Source: Sweltsa coloradensis (taxonomy: Eukaryota; Arthropoda; Insecta; Plecoptera; Chloroperlidae). From it: DNA of 64,000 nt. Below are positions 24,291 through 34,244 of the stretch, in pieces. A program made the position numbers and the translations under genes. The stretch covers positions 1 through 64,000 of the forward strand of contig JAMZAV010004488.1 in assembly GCA_024449915.1 (NCBI GenBank), in the 5' to 3' direction. Under the pieces are notes generated by a model, which was given only the letters and a program-made list of their open reading frames with translations, did not search any database and was not told the DNA's origin. Each line of letters begins with the position of its first letter. Position 1 is the stretch's first letter.

Positions 24291-24712
24291 GCCAAGCCTT
24301 ACATGCTCAAAAGTACTAAGAATTTAAATTAAGTATGCCCCGCATTTGTCGTCTAACAATGACATTCGCGTTTTCCTAGTTTAAATAAACATATTTTCGT
24401 GGGTCCATGCATTAAACAAAAAGTCATGAAATAAAGTTATGAAGACAGTTTATTAGAAGATAAAAGCTAGTATTCTTACTCCTACTAACTAACTCATAGA
24501 CCTACATATTTTAAAAAGCATGTTACGGCATGTTGAGTATGATTAAAATATGTGACATCTGCATGAGTGCATACTGTGTGTACTTCTTGTATTATTATGC
24601 CTATTTTGATTTGTTTGTTGAGGGGCAATTAGTTACATATTGTTTTGGTATGTTAATTGTATGCACAGTAAGTACTTCAACCTCATCCCTAATAATGTAT
24701 TACTTTTTCCAG

Positions 24713-24869
24713 ATGGATGATATAATTCAATTTATCTTTGGCATTGTACCTGGAGTTGAGGTTGATAGCATCAGAGAAAAATTGGATAAGATTGGCGTCA
24801 CACAGATGAGTGAACTAAAGCATGTGGACTTTGCCGTGCACATTCACCCTCTATTTAAAATAATTCAAG
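24713..24869 (+). CDS. Candidate exon, SAM-like helical segment
   Basis: A TACTTTTTCCAG acceptor (ending 24712) is followed directly by ATGGATGATAT and an open frame. The peptide has the pattern of a short helical domain (REKLDKIGV...MSELKHVD...HPLFKIIQVRHRL), like the SAM-type modules in some repeat-associated invertebrate proteins. No donor is convincing because the Jockey-type LINE begins at about 24903. Family and function unknown. Confidence 0.35.
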
Positions 24870-24902
24870 TTCGACACCGTCTGACACGACGGCCTTATCG
24901 TT

Positions 24903-26121
24903 AAAATGATCAATTATTCCTTCCCTGCCTACCTAATTCGCCTGATTAAATCCTATCTTTCAAACAGAAAATTTTACGTAACAATTAATAATTCCATGTC
25001 ATCTACTCGACCAATCACTGCTGGAGTACCACAGGGATCTCTTCTCGGACCCACATGCTTCAATATATTCCTTAACGACAACCCAAAAACGCTACACGAT
25101 CTTCTTTCCTTGTATGCTGATGATACGGCACTATACACTTCCTCATTTCGACTAGACACCATAAAACTAAGTCTAGAACTAGCCTACAATAGGATCACGA
25201 AACACTTTGCAAAATGGAAAATCAAAATCAACGACACCAAAACTTCTGCCATTCTCTTTACGAAACGGAAGACCAACTCTAAAACCCACCATTATAATAA
25301 ACGATACTCCTATTCCTTGGTCGAACTTCGTCAAATACCTCGGGGTCTTACAAGACTCAAAACTAACGTTCACCGAACACATTTACTTTAAAGTGCAACA
25401 ATCATACGCAGCCATGTCATCAGTATTCCCCCTGTTTAACAAAAAATCATCCCTCAGTGAAAGCAACAAGTTACTAATGTATAAAATGCTTATAAGACCA
25501 ATTATTACTTACGCTTCCCCAGTATGAAGCAATACGTGTGCCACAATCCTCAAGAAACTGCAAATAGTGCAAAATAAGTGTCTTAGAATAACAGGCAACT
25601 TGCCTCGCTGGGTGCCAATATATGTTATACACGAACGTTTTAAAATACCTAAAATCCGAGACTTTGTTTTTAAACTTACAGAAAAATTCTATATCCAGTG
25701 CCACAACCATACCTACAATGAACTTATTTTCTCCTTAGGCAATTATTCAATCTTTCACCATCATTTCAAAAAGTATAAACATAAAATGCCTAAACACATT
25801 GTATTGTGAATGTATGTTTTGTTAACTATCTATATCTAAGTTTACCTTAATACCTTAATTACTACCTTTACCTATTACCTGCCTTAAAATTATCCCAAGT
25901 TTTTATGTTTGCAGCATGTTTTTTAATTTTTTTTCCTGTTATATTTACATTATTTTTTGGAGTAGGTACCTATCTCTTATATCTAAGTAAATTTGTGTAA
26001 CATTAATTTAAAGTAGAAAGTTAAGGGGGCGTGCTCTTAGGTATTTCTTGTATTATTTATTATTGTGTAATGTCTACAACTGTCAAATAAAGAATTTGTT
26101 TGTTTAAAAAATAAAAAAAAG
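24903..26121 (+). mobile_element. 5'-truncated Jockey-type LINE
   Basis: It starts inside the reverse transcriptase. Frame 1 carries AGVPQGSLLGPTCFNIF and LYADDTALYTSSF (palm and catalytic YADD), then WKIKINDTKT. After a frameshift near 25290-25320 the thumb continues with FVKYLGVLQDSKLTF and HI. A stop at about 25525 breaks the next segment (LQIVQNKCLRITGN, TEKFYIQC) before the natural end near 25809. The 3' UTR runs to AATAAAG at about 26087 and an A-rich tail near 26104-26121. This is the usual product of incomplete target-primed reverse transcription. Confidence 0.82.
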
Positions 26122-26129
26122 CCATAAAG

Positions 26130-26336
26130 TTGAAGGAAGCAGTGGCGGCTTTGTTTAGAGAAGCCCCTGTTAGAACCCCTGTATCAACTGTTCAGACACC
26201 CCAGTTCTCTTCTCCCGTCAGCTCTCACAACTTTATGATTCCATTACAATTACATAAACTCATCCCCACTCTCATGGAGACAAATAAGGTAGCAACAACC
26301 GCAGAGATAAATGACGCAGTAAGAATAATAACATGA
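26130..26336 (+). CDS. Weak candidate ORF, Pro/Thr-rich
   Basis: A 68-codon frame (residues such as LFREAPVRTPVSTV and an amphipathic stretch KLIPTLMETNK) directly after the LINE tail. No splice signals or family recognised. It may be a piece of the interrupted host sequence. Confidence 0.2.
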   Translation: MKEAVAALFREAPVRTPVSTVQTPQFSSPVSSHNFMIPLQLHKLIPTLMETNKVATTAEINDAVRIIT

Positions 26337-26519
26337 GATATATAATATCAAAACCCGTCCTGGGAAGATCTTTTTAAGAAAAGTAGCTACTGGGTTAGTG
26401 AGGAAGCATCAACTCAACTCAACTTTAATCATTGGTTTTTGCCGAATCTTGCTTAAGAGTTAAAAGCTTTGCAACCTCCTCCCGACAAGAAAGTGGGGAA
26501 GTAGGGGGGCGCACCTTCA

Positions 26520-27545
26520 GTACAAGGGAGGGCACACACTGCACAGCTTATTATTCTGTTGTGGGACGTAACAAGAAATTACCTGACAAGCGGGGTAGAA
26601 TAAAAAGCAAACGAAACCCTCCGTCCAGTCTGAACAGAACAGACAACCTCCTGAAGTTAGTTAGTTAGTTAGTTATTGGGGTTTTAGGGCATAAAACAGT
26701 AAAGATATCAGTGCCCATCAAATTTTCTGATTGCTAAATAAATATGAATTTCAAATAGAATTTCAAAGGTTTACTTTACGTAAGAAATTAATAACGTTAT
26801 CGCTTGTCGTGGAGTTGTCTGATGAAATTTCATTGAGGGAAGGTTTTAATTTAAAATCTTTTCTATCACTACTATATTTTGTACAGGTTTCTAAAACGTG
26901 TTCAACACCTTCTGAAGCTAACAACCATTTTACAGAACAATGTGAGGACACAACAGCCAAGACTTGCTGAAACAAAACACGCAGCAGTAAGACGAGCTAT
27001 CTCACACTGACCAAACATAAACCCCACGGGCTGTGTGGACGGAACAAACGGGGCGCAATACCGAGATAACAAGCACTTTACTGACAAGCAATACAGAAAA
27101 GGGAGAAAAAAAATTCAGTCTGGACAGAACAGACATCCTCGTAACGGTAACACACACAAAACAAAACACATTTAGCAGTAACAGAAGCCAACTCCTTGTA
27201 CTGTGGAGACCGAACAAGAACAGAACAAAGAGCGGAGACAAAACACGTCCACCTACGACAAGAACAACTTACGAACTGCGAGACTGCCGCTGCGCTGTGT
27301 GTACTGTATGTAGCCTGTGTAGATGGCAGTCAAAAGGTGCGGGGCGGCGAGGTCATATTGATGTTGCACGTCAAGTGCATGGAAATTATTCAAAATCGTA
27401 TGATGACACTAGCACATGATCTCAAAGATGTATAAAAATACTGTACTACTACTATACGATACTATATTTTCGCAGATAATACAATATCTATGGATTCTAC
27501 TGTCATTACAAACCAACTGTAACACAGCGCATTTCACCAGACTCA
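26520..27545 (+). repeat. Family B repeat, two adjoining copies, one split by a LINE tail
   Basis: Family B is a moderately GC-rich interspersed repeat with the block CAGTCTGGACAGAACAGACA and, downstream, GGTGCGGGGCGGCGAGGTCA. The first copy (26520 to about 26656, resuming at about 26908 with GGACACAACAGCCAAGACTT) is interrupted by a LINE 3' fragment. A second head follows at about 27020 and runs to about 27545 with the GGTGCGGGG core at 27338. I see no protein with known motifs in it, and open frames differ between copies. Confidence 0.75.
26657..26907 (-). mobile_element. LINE 3'-end fragment inserted in family B
   Basis: On the minus strand it encodes only the extreme C terminus of a LINE ORF2 (VEHVLETCTKYSSDRKD and DNVINFLRKVNL) followed by a short 3' UTR and a (TAAC)n-type tail, seen on plus as repeated TTAG at 26657-26672. 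The borders show similar 9-base strings (CTCCTGAAG left, CTTCTGAAG right), a likely target duplication with one change. A longer copy lies at 45863-46205. Confidence 0.75.
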
Positions 27546-27749
27546 CAGGTAGATAGTAGATTATAGCACGCTAGAATTTATTGACAGGTGCAGATTAAGA
27601 CAAAAGAGTATTTCTTATGCACAACCGGGTTCTACAGAATATATGGCATTACCAATTCGCGCCTTGAACTTATGTGTAAATACATCGCACAAAACATTGG
27701 TGGAAACATTAATATGTTTTTATGGGCTTTTATCTCTTGGGGAGGGGAA

Positions 27750-28222
27750 AAGGTGCTCACAAGAAAGCGTGTGGAAGGCCAATGTCAGAAAAAAAACAAC
27801 GAGAATCAGGGAAGGAGTACGTTAACTGTGCTGGAATGACGAACCCTGCGAAGCGTGTCAAAGAAAATGCTGTATGTGCAGATAGCTGCAGGTTAAAATG
27901 TAATACCTTAATCAATGTAGAAGAGAGGTCTAAAATTCATAAATCATTTTGGGCTCTCAACGATGGGAGAAAACTTAATTTTTTGGGAAATTTGTATAAA
28001 GAAGGCTAGTTGCCAGGAGGAGAACCAGGGCCAAGGCCAAGGTGCGGCACCTCGTAAAATATATGTTAATTTTTTTGAAGTTGATGGAAGGCGAATTAGG
28101 GTGTGTAAGAAATGTTTTCTTGCCGTTCTAGATGTAAGCCAACGCCACATATCCTATTTTAACACAAACATTTTTGACCACAGTACAGGCGTACCACGAA
28201 GCCCTAAAAAATATAAGAATTA
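27750..28222 (+). pseudogene. N-terminal part of a repeated invertebrate protein family, frameshifted
   Basis: Three frames together keep the order of motifs I know from a highly copied invertebrate family: a basic start (VWKANVRKKTT), then CADSCRLKCNTLINVEER and HKSFWALND, then DGRRIRVCKKCFLAVLDVS. The family also has a middle region with a C-D-x-C-E motif and the string CFDMEN, which appears here at about 46260-46420 and 54090. Function is unknown; the copy number and decayed state suggest transposon origin. Frame changes near 27800 and 28010 make this copy inactive. Confidence 0.5.
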
Positions 28223-28394
28223 GAAGAAATTCAGCAGTGCGGAAAGTTTGGATATGGTTCGTAAGCACATTAATTCTTTTCCGCGTGTAGAGAGTCATTA
28301 TTGTAGGTCGGAGACTAAAAAAGAATATCTGAAGGGGCTAACTTAAGCTTAGCTAGAATGTATGTCCAAACATGTCCAAACAATGTCTCCAAAT

Positions 28395-28563
28395 AGAGAC
28401 AGTGATTTGATTGTGGATTTGAAATTGCGAAGTCGAAAGATAGTGAGCGAAGCAGTTGATGAAAAGCGAGAATAGAGACAGTGATTTGATCGTGGATTTG
28501 AAATTGAAAGTGAATCGATAAGGCGGAGTAGAGACAGTGATTTGATTGTGGATTTGAAATTGA
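28395..28563. repeat. Three direct repeats of a 33-base unit
   Basis: The unit around GACAGTGATTTGATTGTGG, followed by ATTTGAAATTG, occurs at about 28396, 28474 and 28531, separated by unlike spacers of unequal length. No coding role seen. Confidence 0.7.
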
Positions 28564-29122
28564 GGGCAGCAAATGGTAGAGCAGTTGACAAGAGAGGAGA
28601 ATCAATATTAGAACAATAACATTTGAAATTTACTGAACGGAAATAAACTGTAAGACGATACGTCAAGGAAACGATGCCGTAATCCGGAGGTGACAAGTGA
28701 CGGGAGGCAAGTGATCGGCAAATCGCTGAACAGCAGACGGCACACGAAGGCGTACCCACAAATTAACTACAACACTTGGATTACGTCGTACCTGTGGTTT
28801 TATATCATTTATAATAGAAGGATCCGACTAGGTACGGCATATTTCACATGTACCACCATTCTGGAATAACCCCAATATATGTCTGATAACCACTACACGT
28901 TTTATACCACTTGTAGATGAATAGTGCATGACCTGTGATCCTCTCATTAGGTCTGTAATATATCGATAGTGACTATACCAGCTACCGCTTGCAGAGACGC
29001 CAGCTGAGACGAGGGGACAGCAGCAGACAAATCGTCTGCTACGCTGATTGATTGTGTGTGTCGTAGAATAGAATTTCAGCAAGTGTTGTTTGGAGAATAA
29101 GAAGCGGCATCTAGGACCGTGC
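28564..29122. other. Non-coding DNA
   Basis: No recognised gene. Ends at the outer edge of the large palindrome. Confidence 0.4.
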
Positions 29123-29751
29123 TTAAGGCTATTCCACCGCGTTTTCTATTTTCCAAAATATGCTACAAAGTTAAAATATAGTGAATGGCTTTGAAACATG
29201 GCTATTTTAGAAAATCAAAATATTTTTTCCAATTTTTCTGATCCGGTACACGGCCAATATAGCCACCTCAAAATAATTTCAAACTTCAATTCGCCAGGGC
29301 ACACCATTCAACGTACGGTGTTGTGCTTTTGTGACATTAATTTTTAACTGTTTTTCTATGGACTGACTGAGAGAAAACAGATTTATTTTAACAATTGTCT
29401 TTCCAGCAAATTTTTTCGTTTGGCGGTATTTTTTACCCATTTGTACCGCCAAACGAAAAAATTCGCAGGAAAGACAATTGTTAAATAAATCTGTTTTCTC
29501 TCAGTCAGTCCAAAGAAAAACAGTTGAAAATTAATGTCACAAAAGCACAACACCGTACGTTGAATGGTGTGCCCTGGCGAATTGAAGTTTGAAATTATTT
29601 TGAGGTGGCTATATTGGCCGTGTACCGGATCAGAAAAATTTGGAAAAAATATTTTTGATTTTCTAAAATAGCCATGTTTCAAAGCCATTCACTATATTTT
29701 GACTTAGTAGCATATTTTGGAAAATAGAAAAACGCGGTGGAATAGCCTTAA
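29123..29751. mobile_element. Near-perfect 629-bp palindrome (foldback/MITE) with TTAA ends
   Basis: Left arm 29123-29428 and right arm 29444-29751 are reverse complements with only a few mismatches and a 15-base spacer (29429-29443). The outermost bases on each side are TTAAGGCTATTCCACCGCG and its complement, so a TTAA target duplication or part of the terminal repeat abuts both ends. No protein is encoded: the two antisense-like frames (such as 29383-29688 on minus) simply mirror one another. Arms this similar imply a young element or gene conversion between arms. Confidence 0.88.
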
Positions 29752-30154
29752 TCACCAATCATTGAGGTGATTAATTAATTTTAACATTATTGTTTGTCAA
29801 TATGGCGCCCAATTAAGGTATATGAGTAAGATTCGATTAGCAGTAGGGCCAATCAAGGGCCAGGTGTCGTGAGTACTAATAGGTCTAAAGTCTTGAACGT
29901 GACAATATGTCAACCAACTAGTAGGGACTCGAAATTTCATTAGTGAGTTGTGATTCAGGGTTCAAAAACCTCTTGAACACCACAATATGTCGGCCAACTA
30001 AGGGGCTTAAGGTCCTGAACACCACAACCGTACCTACTATTAAAGTGAATGTGAATGTGAATGTGCTGGAAGATGTTGCTACTGGTGCGCTCAGCTTACG
30101 TGCAGAAACACAACCCTCCACTGAAGGAGATCGTGCTGGTTGCATCTGCGGCGT
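29752..30154. other. Non-coding DNA with weak repeated phrases
   Basis: Phrases like CTTGAACACCACAATATGTC recur loosely at about 29893 and 29971, with a partial third at 30012. No gene seen. Confidence 0.4.
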
Positions 30155-31327
30155 TCATGTAACAGCATTTTGCTTTTCTGAAGGTGAGCAGTGTTTATTA
30201 GGAATCGCATTCGGAATTGAATTTCTTGAATTTTTTAAAAATTCAAGGACTTCACCGAGTTGACAAGTCAAGGTTTCAATTTGTTTCGCCTGTTGTTGCA
30301 CAGTTTTAGACAACTGTTGTACGGTTTCCTGCAAAGCGTGGTTTTGTGCCAGAAGTTCTGCCTCTCTACTGCTGGAAGACGAACTCTGTACTACCGAAGC
30401 AAATGAAACGGAAGAGGTTACTGGCTGTGCCGAACCAATGCGCCGTCGAGCCTCAAGAGGGGAATTTTTTTCCTTGATTGATAATTTCAGGATTGCTTGT
30501 TCTTTTAACCACATTGGGCATGTGCGTAATCGAGCAGAATGTGGGCCCTTGCAGTTTACACAGCACGGCTTCTCCTGACAAGGAGGGGAGTGAGCCGGCA
30601 AACTACAATTCGGACAAATTTCTTCTGATGTGCATCTGGCCTGTGTGTGGCCGAGGCGTTGACACTTGAAACAACGGAGTGGGTTTGGTATATATGGACG
30701 GACTTTTAGACGGTAGAAAGCAATTTTGACATCGGTAGGTAGCTGAGGTAGGGCAAATGAAAGTATCACTGCAGGAGTAGGAGCAAGTGATCCGTTTTTC
30801 CTACTCTGAATCCTGGTCACTTCAACAACTTTGTGATTGGCGAGGTATTCCTTTATTTCTTGTTCCGAACAATTCAATAAGTCAAAACACGATACCACTC
30901 CCTTACATACGTTAAGAGAGTGATGTCCATCAACTGAAACCGGCAGAGAGCAGAGTGTTTTCACTTCCAGTAATATTTTCGATTGTTTCTTATTTGCGCG
31001 ATGGATCAACAAGGATCCATCACACAACTTTTTTACAGAGGGCAAAGCCCCCAACATGTCTTCTAAAGTCTTTTCAATAAACAAGGGATTCACTTTGAAA
31101 AATGTTCTCCCTGATGGTTTGACTACAAGGTACAGGGGAGTGACAAACATACTATGGTTGTCATCGACCTGATGATGCTTCTTTGCGCTTTTTAGAGTTA
31201 ATTCCTTTAGATAAATTTTTATTAGCCATAGAAGTAAGTTTGCTTCGTCTACTGCACTCCCCCTCCTCCATGGAGCCTCAAATGGGACGTCGAAAACGGC
31301 GCCAGGGATACGCAATTGATATAGCAA
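30155..31327 (-). CDS. LINE ORF1 (gag-like) with zinc knuckles, no ORF2 nearby
   Basis: A 390-residue open frame. The central part holds tandem CCHC-type knuckles: CFKCQRLGHTQARC, then CPNCSLPAHSPPC, then a third C-x2-C-x4-H-x6-C stretch (CVNCKGPHSARLRTC), followed by a basic motif of the PEAR type seen after such knuckles (SPLEARRRI). A Ser-rich stretch and a coiled-coil-like segment (LQETVQQLSKTVQQQAKQIE) end the protein. This is the ORF1 arrangement of I/Jockey-group LINEs, an RNA-binding coat protein. The frame is intact, but the expected ORF2 is absent downstream, which is the reverse of the usual 5' truncation. Confidence 0.8.
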   Translation of the reverse strand: MLYQLRIPGAVFDVPFEAPWRRGSAVDEANLLLWLIKIYLKELTLKSAKKHHQVDDNHSMFVTPLYLVVKPSGRTFFKVNPLFIEKTLEDMLGALPSVKKLCDGSLLIHRANKKQSKILLEVKTLCSLPVSVDGHHSLNVCKGVVSCFDLLNCSEQEIKEYLANHKVVEVTRIQSRKNGSLAPTPAVILSFALPQLPTDVKIAFYRLKVRPYIPNPLRCFKCQRLGHTQARCTSEEICPNCSLPAHSPPCQEKPCCVNCKGPHSARLRTCPMWLKEQAILKLSIKEKNSPLEARRRIGSAQPVTSSVSFASVVQSSSSSSREAELLAQNHALQETVQQLSKTVQQQAKQIETLTCQLGEVLEFLKNSRNSIPNAIPNKHCSPSEKQNAVT

Positions 31328-31750
31328 TTAAGCTAACCCAATGTGTGCAACAAATGTCGACACTTGCCGATTGATACAGGTCGGGCTAAACCTGTACCAC
31401 CCGTCTAGATGAAGCAGGGGCCAAAGCTGCGTGTTGGTCCATACAACCCGCAGGTTGCACTTCTCTCAGCAGCCAGGATCCCCATTTCCACCGACACGGG
31501 TCGCACCGCACGGCAAACACGGCGAAGAGCGTTTGGATCACTAAGGGGGCCAGCACTGATGATAAGAATAAGATGAAAAAGATTGAAAGAAGAGAATGGA
31601 TTTGTGATTAATGATAGAAGGAGGAAGGGAAATGTGCTTGAGAGCCCCCTTAATGGGCACCGGTCACTACGTGGAAGAACTCTCTTCGACCGGTATAGAC
31701 AGAGCCTCACTTTGAGCCGACACTCGCGTGCATTCAGATCGCCGTACGTT
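31328..31750 (-). other. Probable 5' UTR of the LINE carrying ORF1
   Basis: GC-richer sequence upstream (on minus) of the LINE ORF1, with no open motif of its own. It is read as the element's 5' UTR from position alone. Confidence 0.4.
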
Positions 31751-32384
31751 TAGTGTTGCTTTTTTTTGCTTTGAATTGGTTTGGTGTTGCGCGGTAAGCT
31801 TGCTGTGGTTTGTACTTGTTTGCATGGTAGAAATTGTGTATTGACTAACCGCTAAATGCGAGTATGTCTATGCCGCATATTGTCGTGTGCTTTTGGATGG
31901 TTTGAAGCTGCAGCATAGTAACGTCTATAGATATTTTTCACAAACACCTATAGTAGGCTAGTTACGCAGGCATTAATCCATTTTTTTTTAATTTGAAACT
32001 ATTTTGGAAAACCTGTTTGCATGTTTACTAGACGGGAGCAATTTGTAGGCTAGATAATTTTAGAGCAATTTGTAGGCTAGATAATTTTAAAGATAGCCAT
32101 CAGTTTGACAGGTGAGTACACCACCCGTTATTTACTAAACTCCCTTGTACAATAACGCCAGGGGCGACGCTAATGGGCGGGGTGGGGGTGAGATTAGATT
32201 TACACGCCTACATGGAGATTTAGATTTGCCCCCCCAACCATTGTACTCGCCCCCCAGTCGCCCTTCCTTATGTAAGATCCTAGCGTCGCAAAAAAAAAAG
32301 CACGCAAGACAGGTGAAAGAAGATGAAGGTGACGTTTCTTCCGAAGATGACGGGACGACAATTAGTGAGTATGGTTTCACCATA

Positions 32385-32522
32385 AAGAGTGGTAAGCAAA
32401 ACTCCCAAAGAAGACTTGCCAGCAGTCAGTGTAGGCGGAATCAAACTGATGATGCTCGTCGACTTAGGCTCTAAATGTAACATCATATATATTGACCAAT
32501 ACGGAAAGTCGTTTGACTTGGT
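32385..32522 (+). pseudogene. Gypsy-type retropepsin-like fragment
   Basis: The frame reads AVSVGGIKLMMLVDLGSKCN and IIYIDQYGKSFDL. Retroelement aspartic proteases of this lineage carry V-x-V-G-G-x5-M-L-V-D-S-G-A-x-C-N-I-I, so the alignment is good, but the catalytic D-S-G is D-L-G here, so the enzyme would be dead. It runs directly into the 30-bp minisatellite. An upstream acidic stretch (about 32305-32375) may belong to the same gag-pol remnant. Confidence 0.6.
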
Positions 32523-32534
32523 TGGTACATGCGC

Positions 32535-32665
32535 ACTAATGCATACACTCCATACACGCACACCATTACTGCATATACTCCATACACGCACACCACTTCT
32601 GCATACACTCAAAACACACACACCACTACTGCATACACTCCAAACATGCACACCACTACTGCAGT
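32535..32665. repeat. 30-bp minisatellite, about four units
   Basis: Tandem units of about 30 bases around CTGCATACACTCCATACACG, with the next unit starting about every 30 bases. In one plus frame they encode a ten-residue repeat (LLHTLHTRTP-like), but unit differences and the context do not support a real protein. Confidence 0.8.
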
Positions 32666-32757
32666 CACAACATCCACTGTTGTAGGTGCACAATATATTG
32701 TGAAGTTCATTTAATTTTGTTTTGCTTGCATATAGTGTTTTCTGTCTAGATAATATA

Positions 32758-32857
32758 ATAAATAATTAATGATTGGATATTGCTTTACGTCTCATATTTA
32801 TGCAACTTGGCTAATCGAGACGAAGGGAGGGACGTAAGGGATGTATAAATAATTAAT
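32758..32857 (+). mobile_element. Family A element, 74-bp head only, with 13-bp TSD
   Basis: The 5' head of family A (GATTGGATATTGC... at 32771-32844) stops after about 74 bases and is bounded by an exact 13-base direct repeat, ATAAATAATTAAT, at 32758-32770 and 32845-32857. Being 3'-truncated rather than 5'-truncated is unusual for a SINE. Confidence 0.8.
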
Positions 32858-32859
32858 AT

Positions 32860-34100
32860 TTTGTTTGCATTTGGTGTTCCCAGATTTAGGAATTTTGATA
32901 GTTAAACCATTGAAATTATGAATTTCAAAGGTCTGAAGTCTGTTGTTTGTTTAGATAGGCTAAGTTGTTAGTGTGCCAAGAAATTAAGTATTGATTAAGT
33001 AAGGACCGCTTTGTTGCAGAAGGCGAAAATCTGACATCTTTGGTAATTTTAAGACAACTTTAATCATAAAACTGATCAGCTCCATAAATTATGGAAAACC
33101 CCATTGCACTCCCATACATATATTTTAAGTGTTTTAGCAAGATATTTGCTAGCGTCGACGCCGTTTCTTGTTGTTTAATGCAGTAATGTACTTGGCACTG
33201 TTGAAACCACTGAGCATTGACCAATGAACAGCCAGCAGCCTTGTCAATAAGGACATGTTTTTGACATTATAAATGTTGATTATTTACGTAAAAATGGCAT
33301 TTTAATTTTGAATATTTAGAATTTTTCTTCTAAGTTTGCATTTTGTACCATCTCCCCCCCCCCCAAAAAAAAAAACCCTAAATGGTGGGGGGTTTCTTGG
33401 ACTTCTTGTGGCAAATGATTCTTTATAAATAGGAACATTTTAATTCAATATAACCACTTAAACGTTAGGAAACAATGATTTTCTTATCCTCAATATAGAT
33501 ATATTATGGGGAAATATAATTTTTAGCAGGATGAACATTTTCCAAGCTATATGGTATGGTCAATGAATTTAGCATTTAAAACCAAAAACACCAAATTTAC
33601 GCACCTCTTATAATGATCCATCTTTGCCTGTTCTGAATACAGAACTAAGAGTAGCAGGCCTATAAATCTTATAAAGGCCTACAAGCTTATATAAAAGTGA
33701 TTTTTGAAAACTTCTTTTGTTTTATGGCTTGGCTCAAAATTAAAAATACACCACTCTAGCTGAAAGCGCCTGACACACGGGAGAGTTTTCTTCGCAAATT
33801 CTCATCCCAACAGTTTTTTTTTTCAAAAAGTTGAATATGTGTGTTTCAATGGCGCGCGCTTCAAGGAAAGAAATCTTCTAAAGAATCGCGTCTAAAAAAG
33901 TTTTTTCCAAGAATAGAAGATTAGAAGAATCGTAGACTAGAACAAAGATCATGTGGTGCAATGAATGATATCATCTCAAATAACTCAACTTGCCTCTCTG
34001 TTTGTTTACACTTTATATAGATTGTTGTAGAAAAAAAACTTCTCTCATCATTTGTGTCAGTGAAAAAAAGAATTTGACAACTAGAAATCTCCACGTGGAT
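32860..34100. other. AT-rich non-coding DNA
   Basis: No gene recognised. A poly-C/poly-A run lies at 33353-33374. Confidence 0.5.
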
Positions 34101-34119
34101 CGGATGCTTAAGCTGCATT

Positions 34120-34180
34120 CACTACCTGGACGTCGGCGAGCGCCCGAGCAAGCGCTGAAACGAGCGCTCGGACGTCGATT
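34120..34180 (+). promoter_or_regulatory. GC-rich hairpin upstream of the MADF-BESS gene
   Basis: GGACGTCGGCGAGCGC and, about 20 bases on, GCGCTCGGACGTCG form an imperfect inverted repeat in otherwise AT-rich DNA, about 80-120 bases before the ATG. The phrase TTCACTACCT occurs on both sides of it. It might be a terminal repeat or a promoter-proximal structure; the role is a guess. Confidence 0.45.
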
Positions 34181-34244
34181 TTCGTAGCGGTTCACTACCT
34201 CTTCTCCGCTCGGCGCTCTTTGACATAACCAGCGTCTAGGCATC

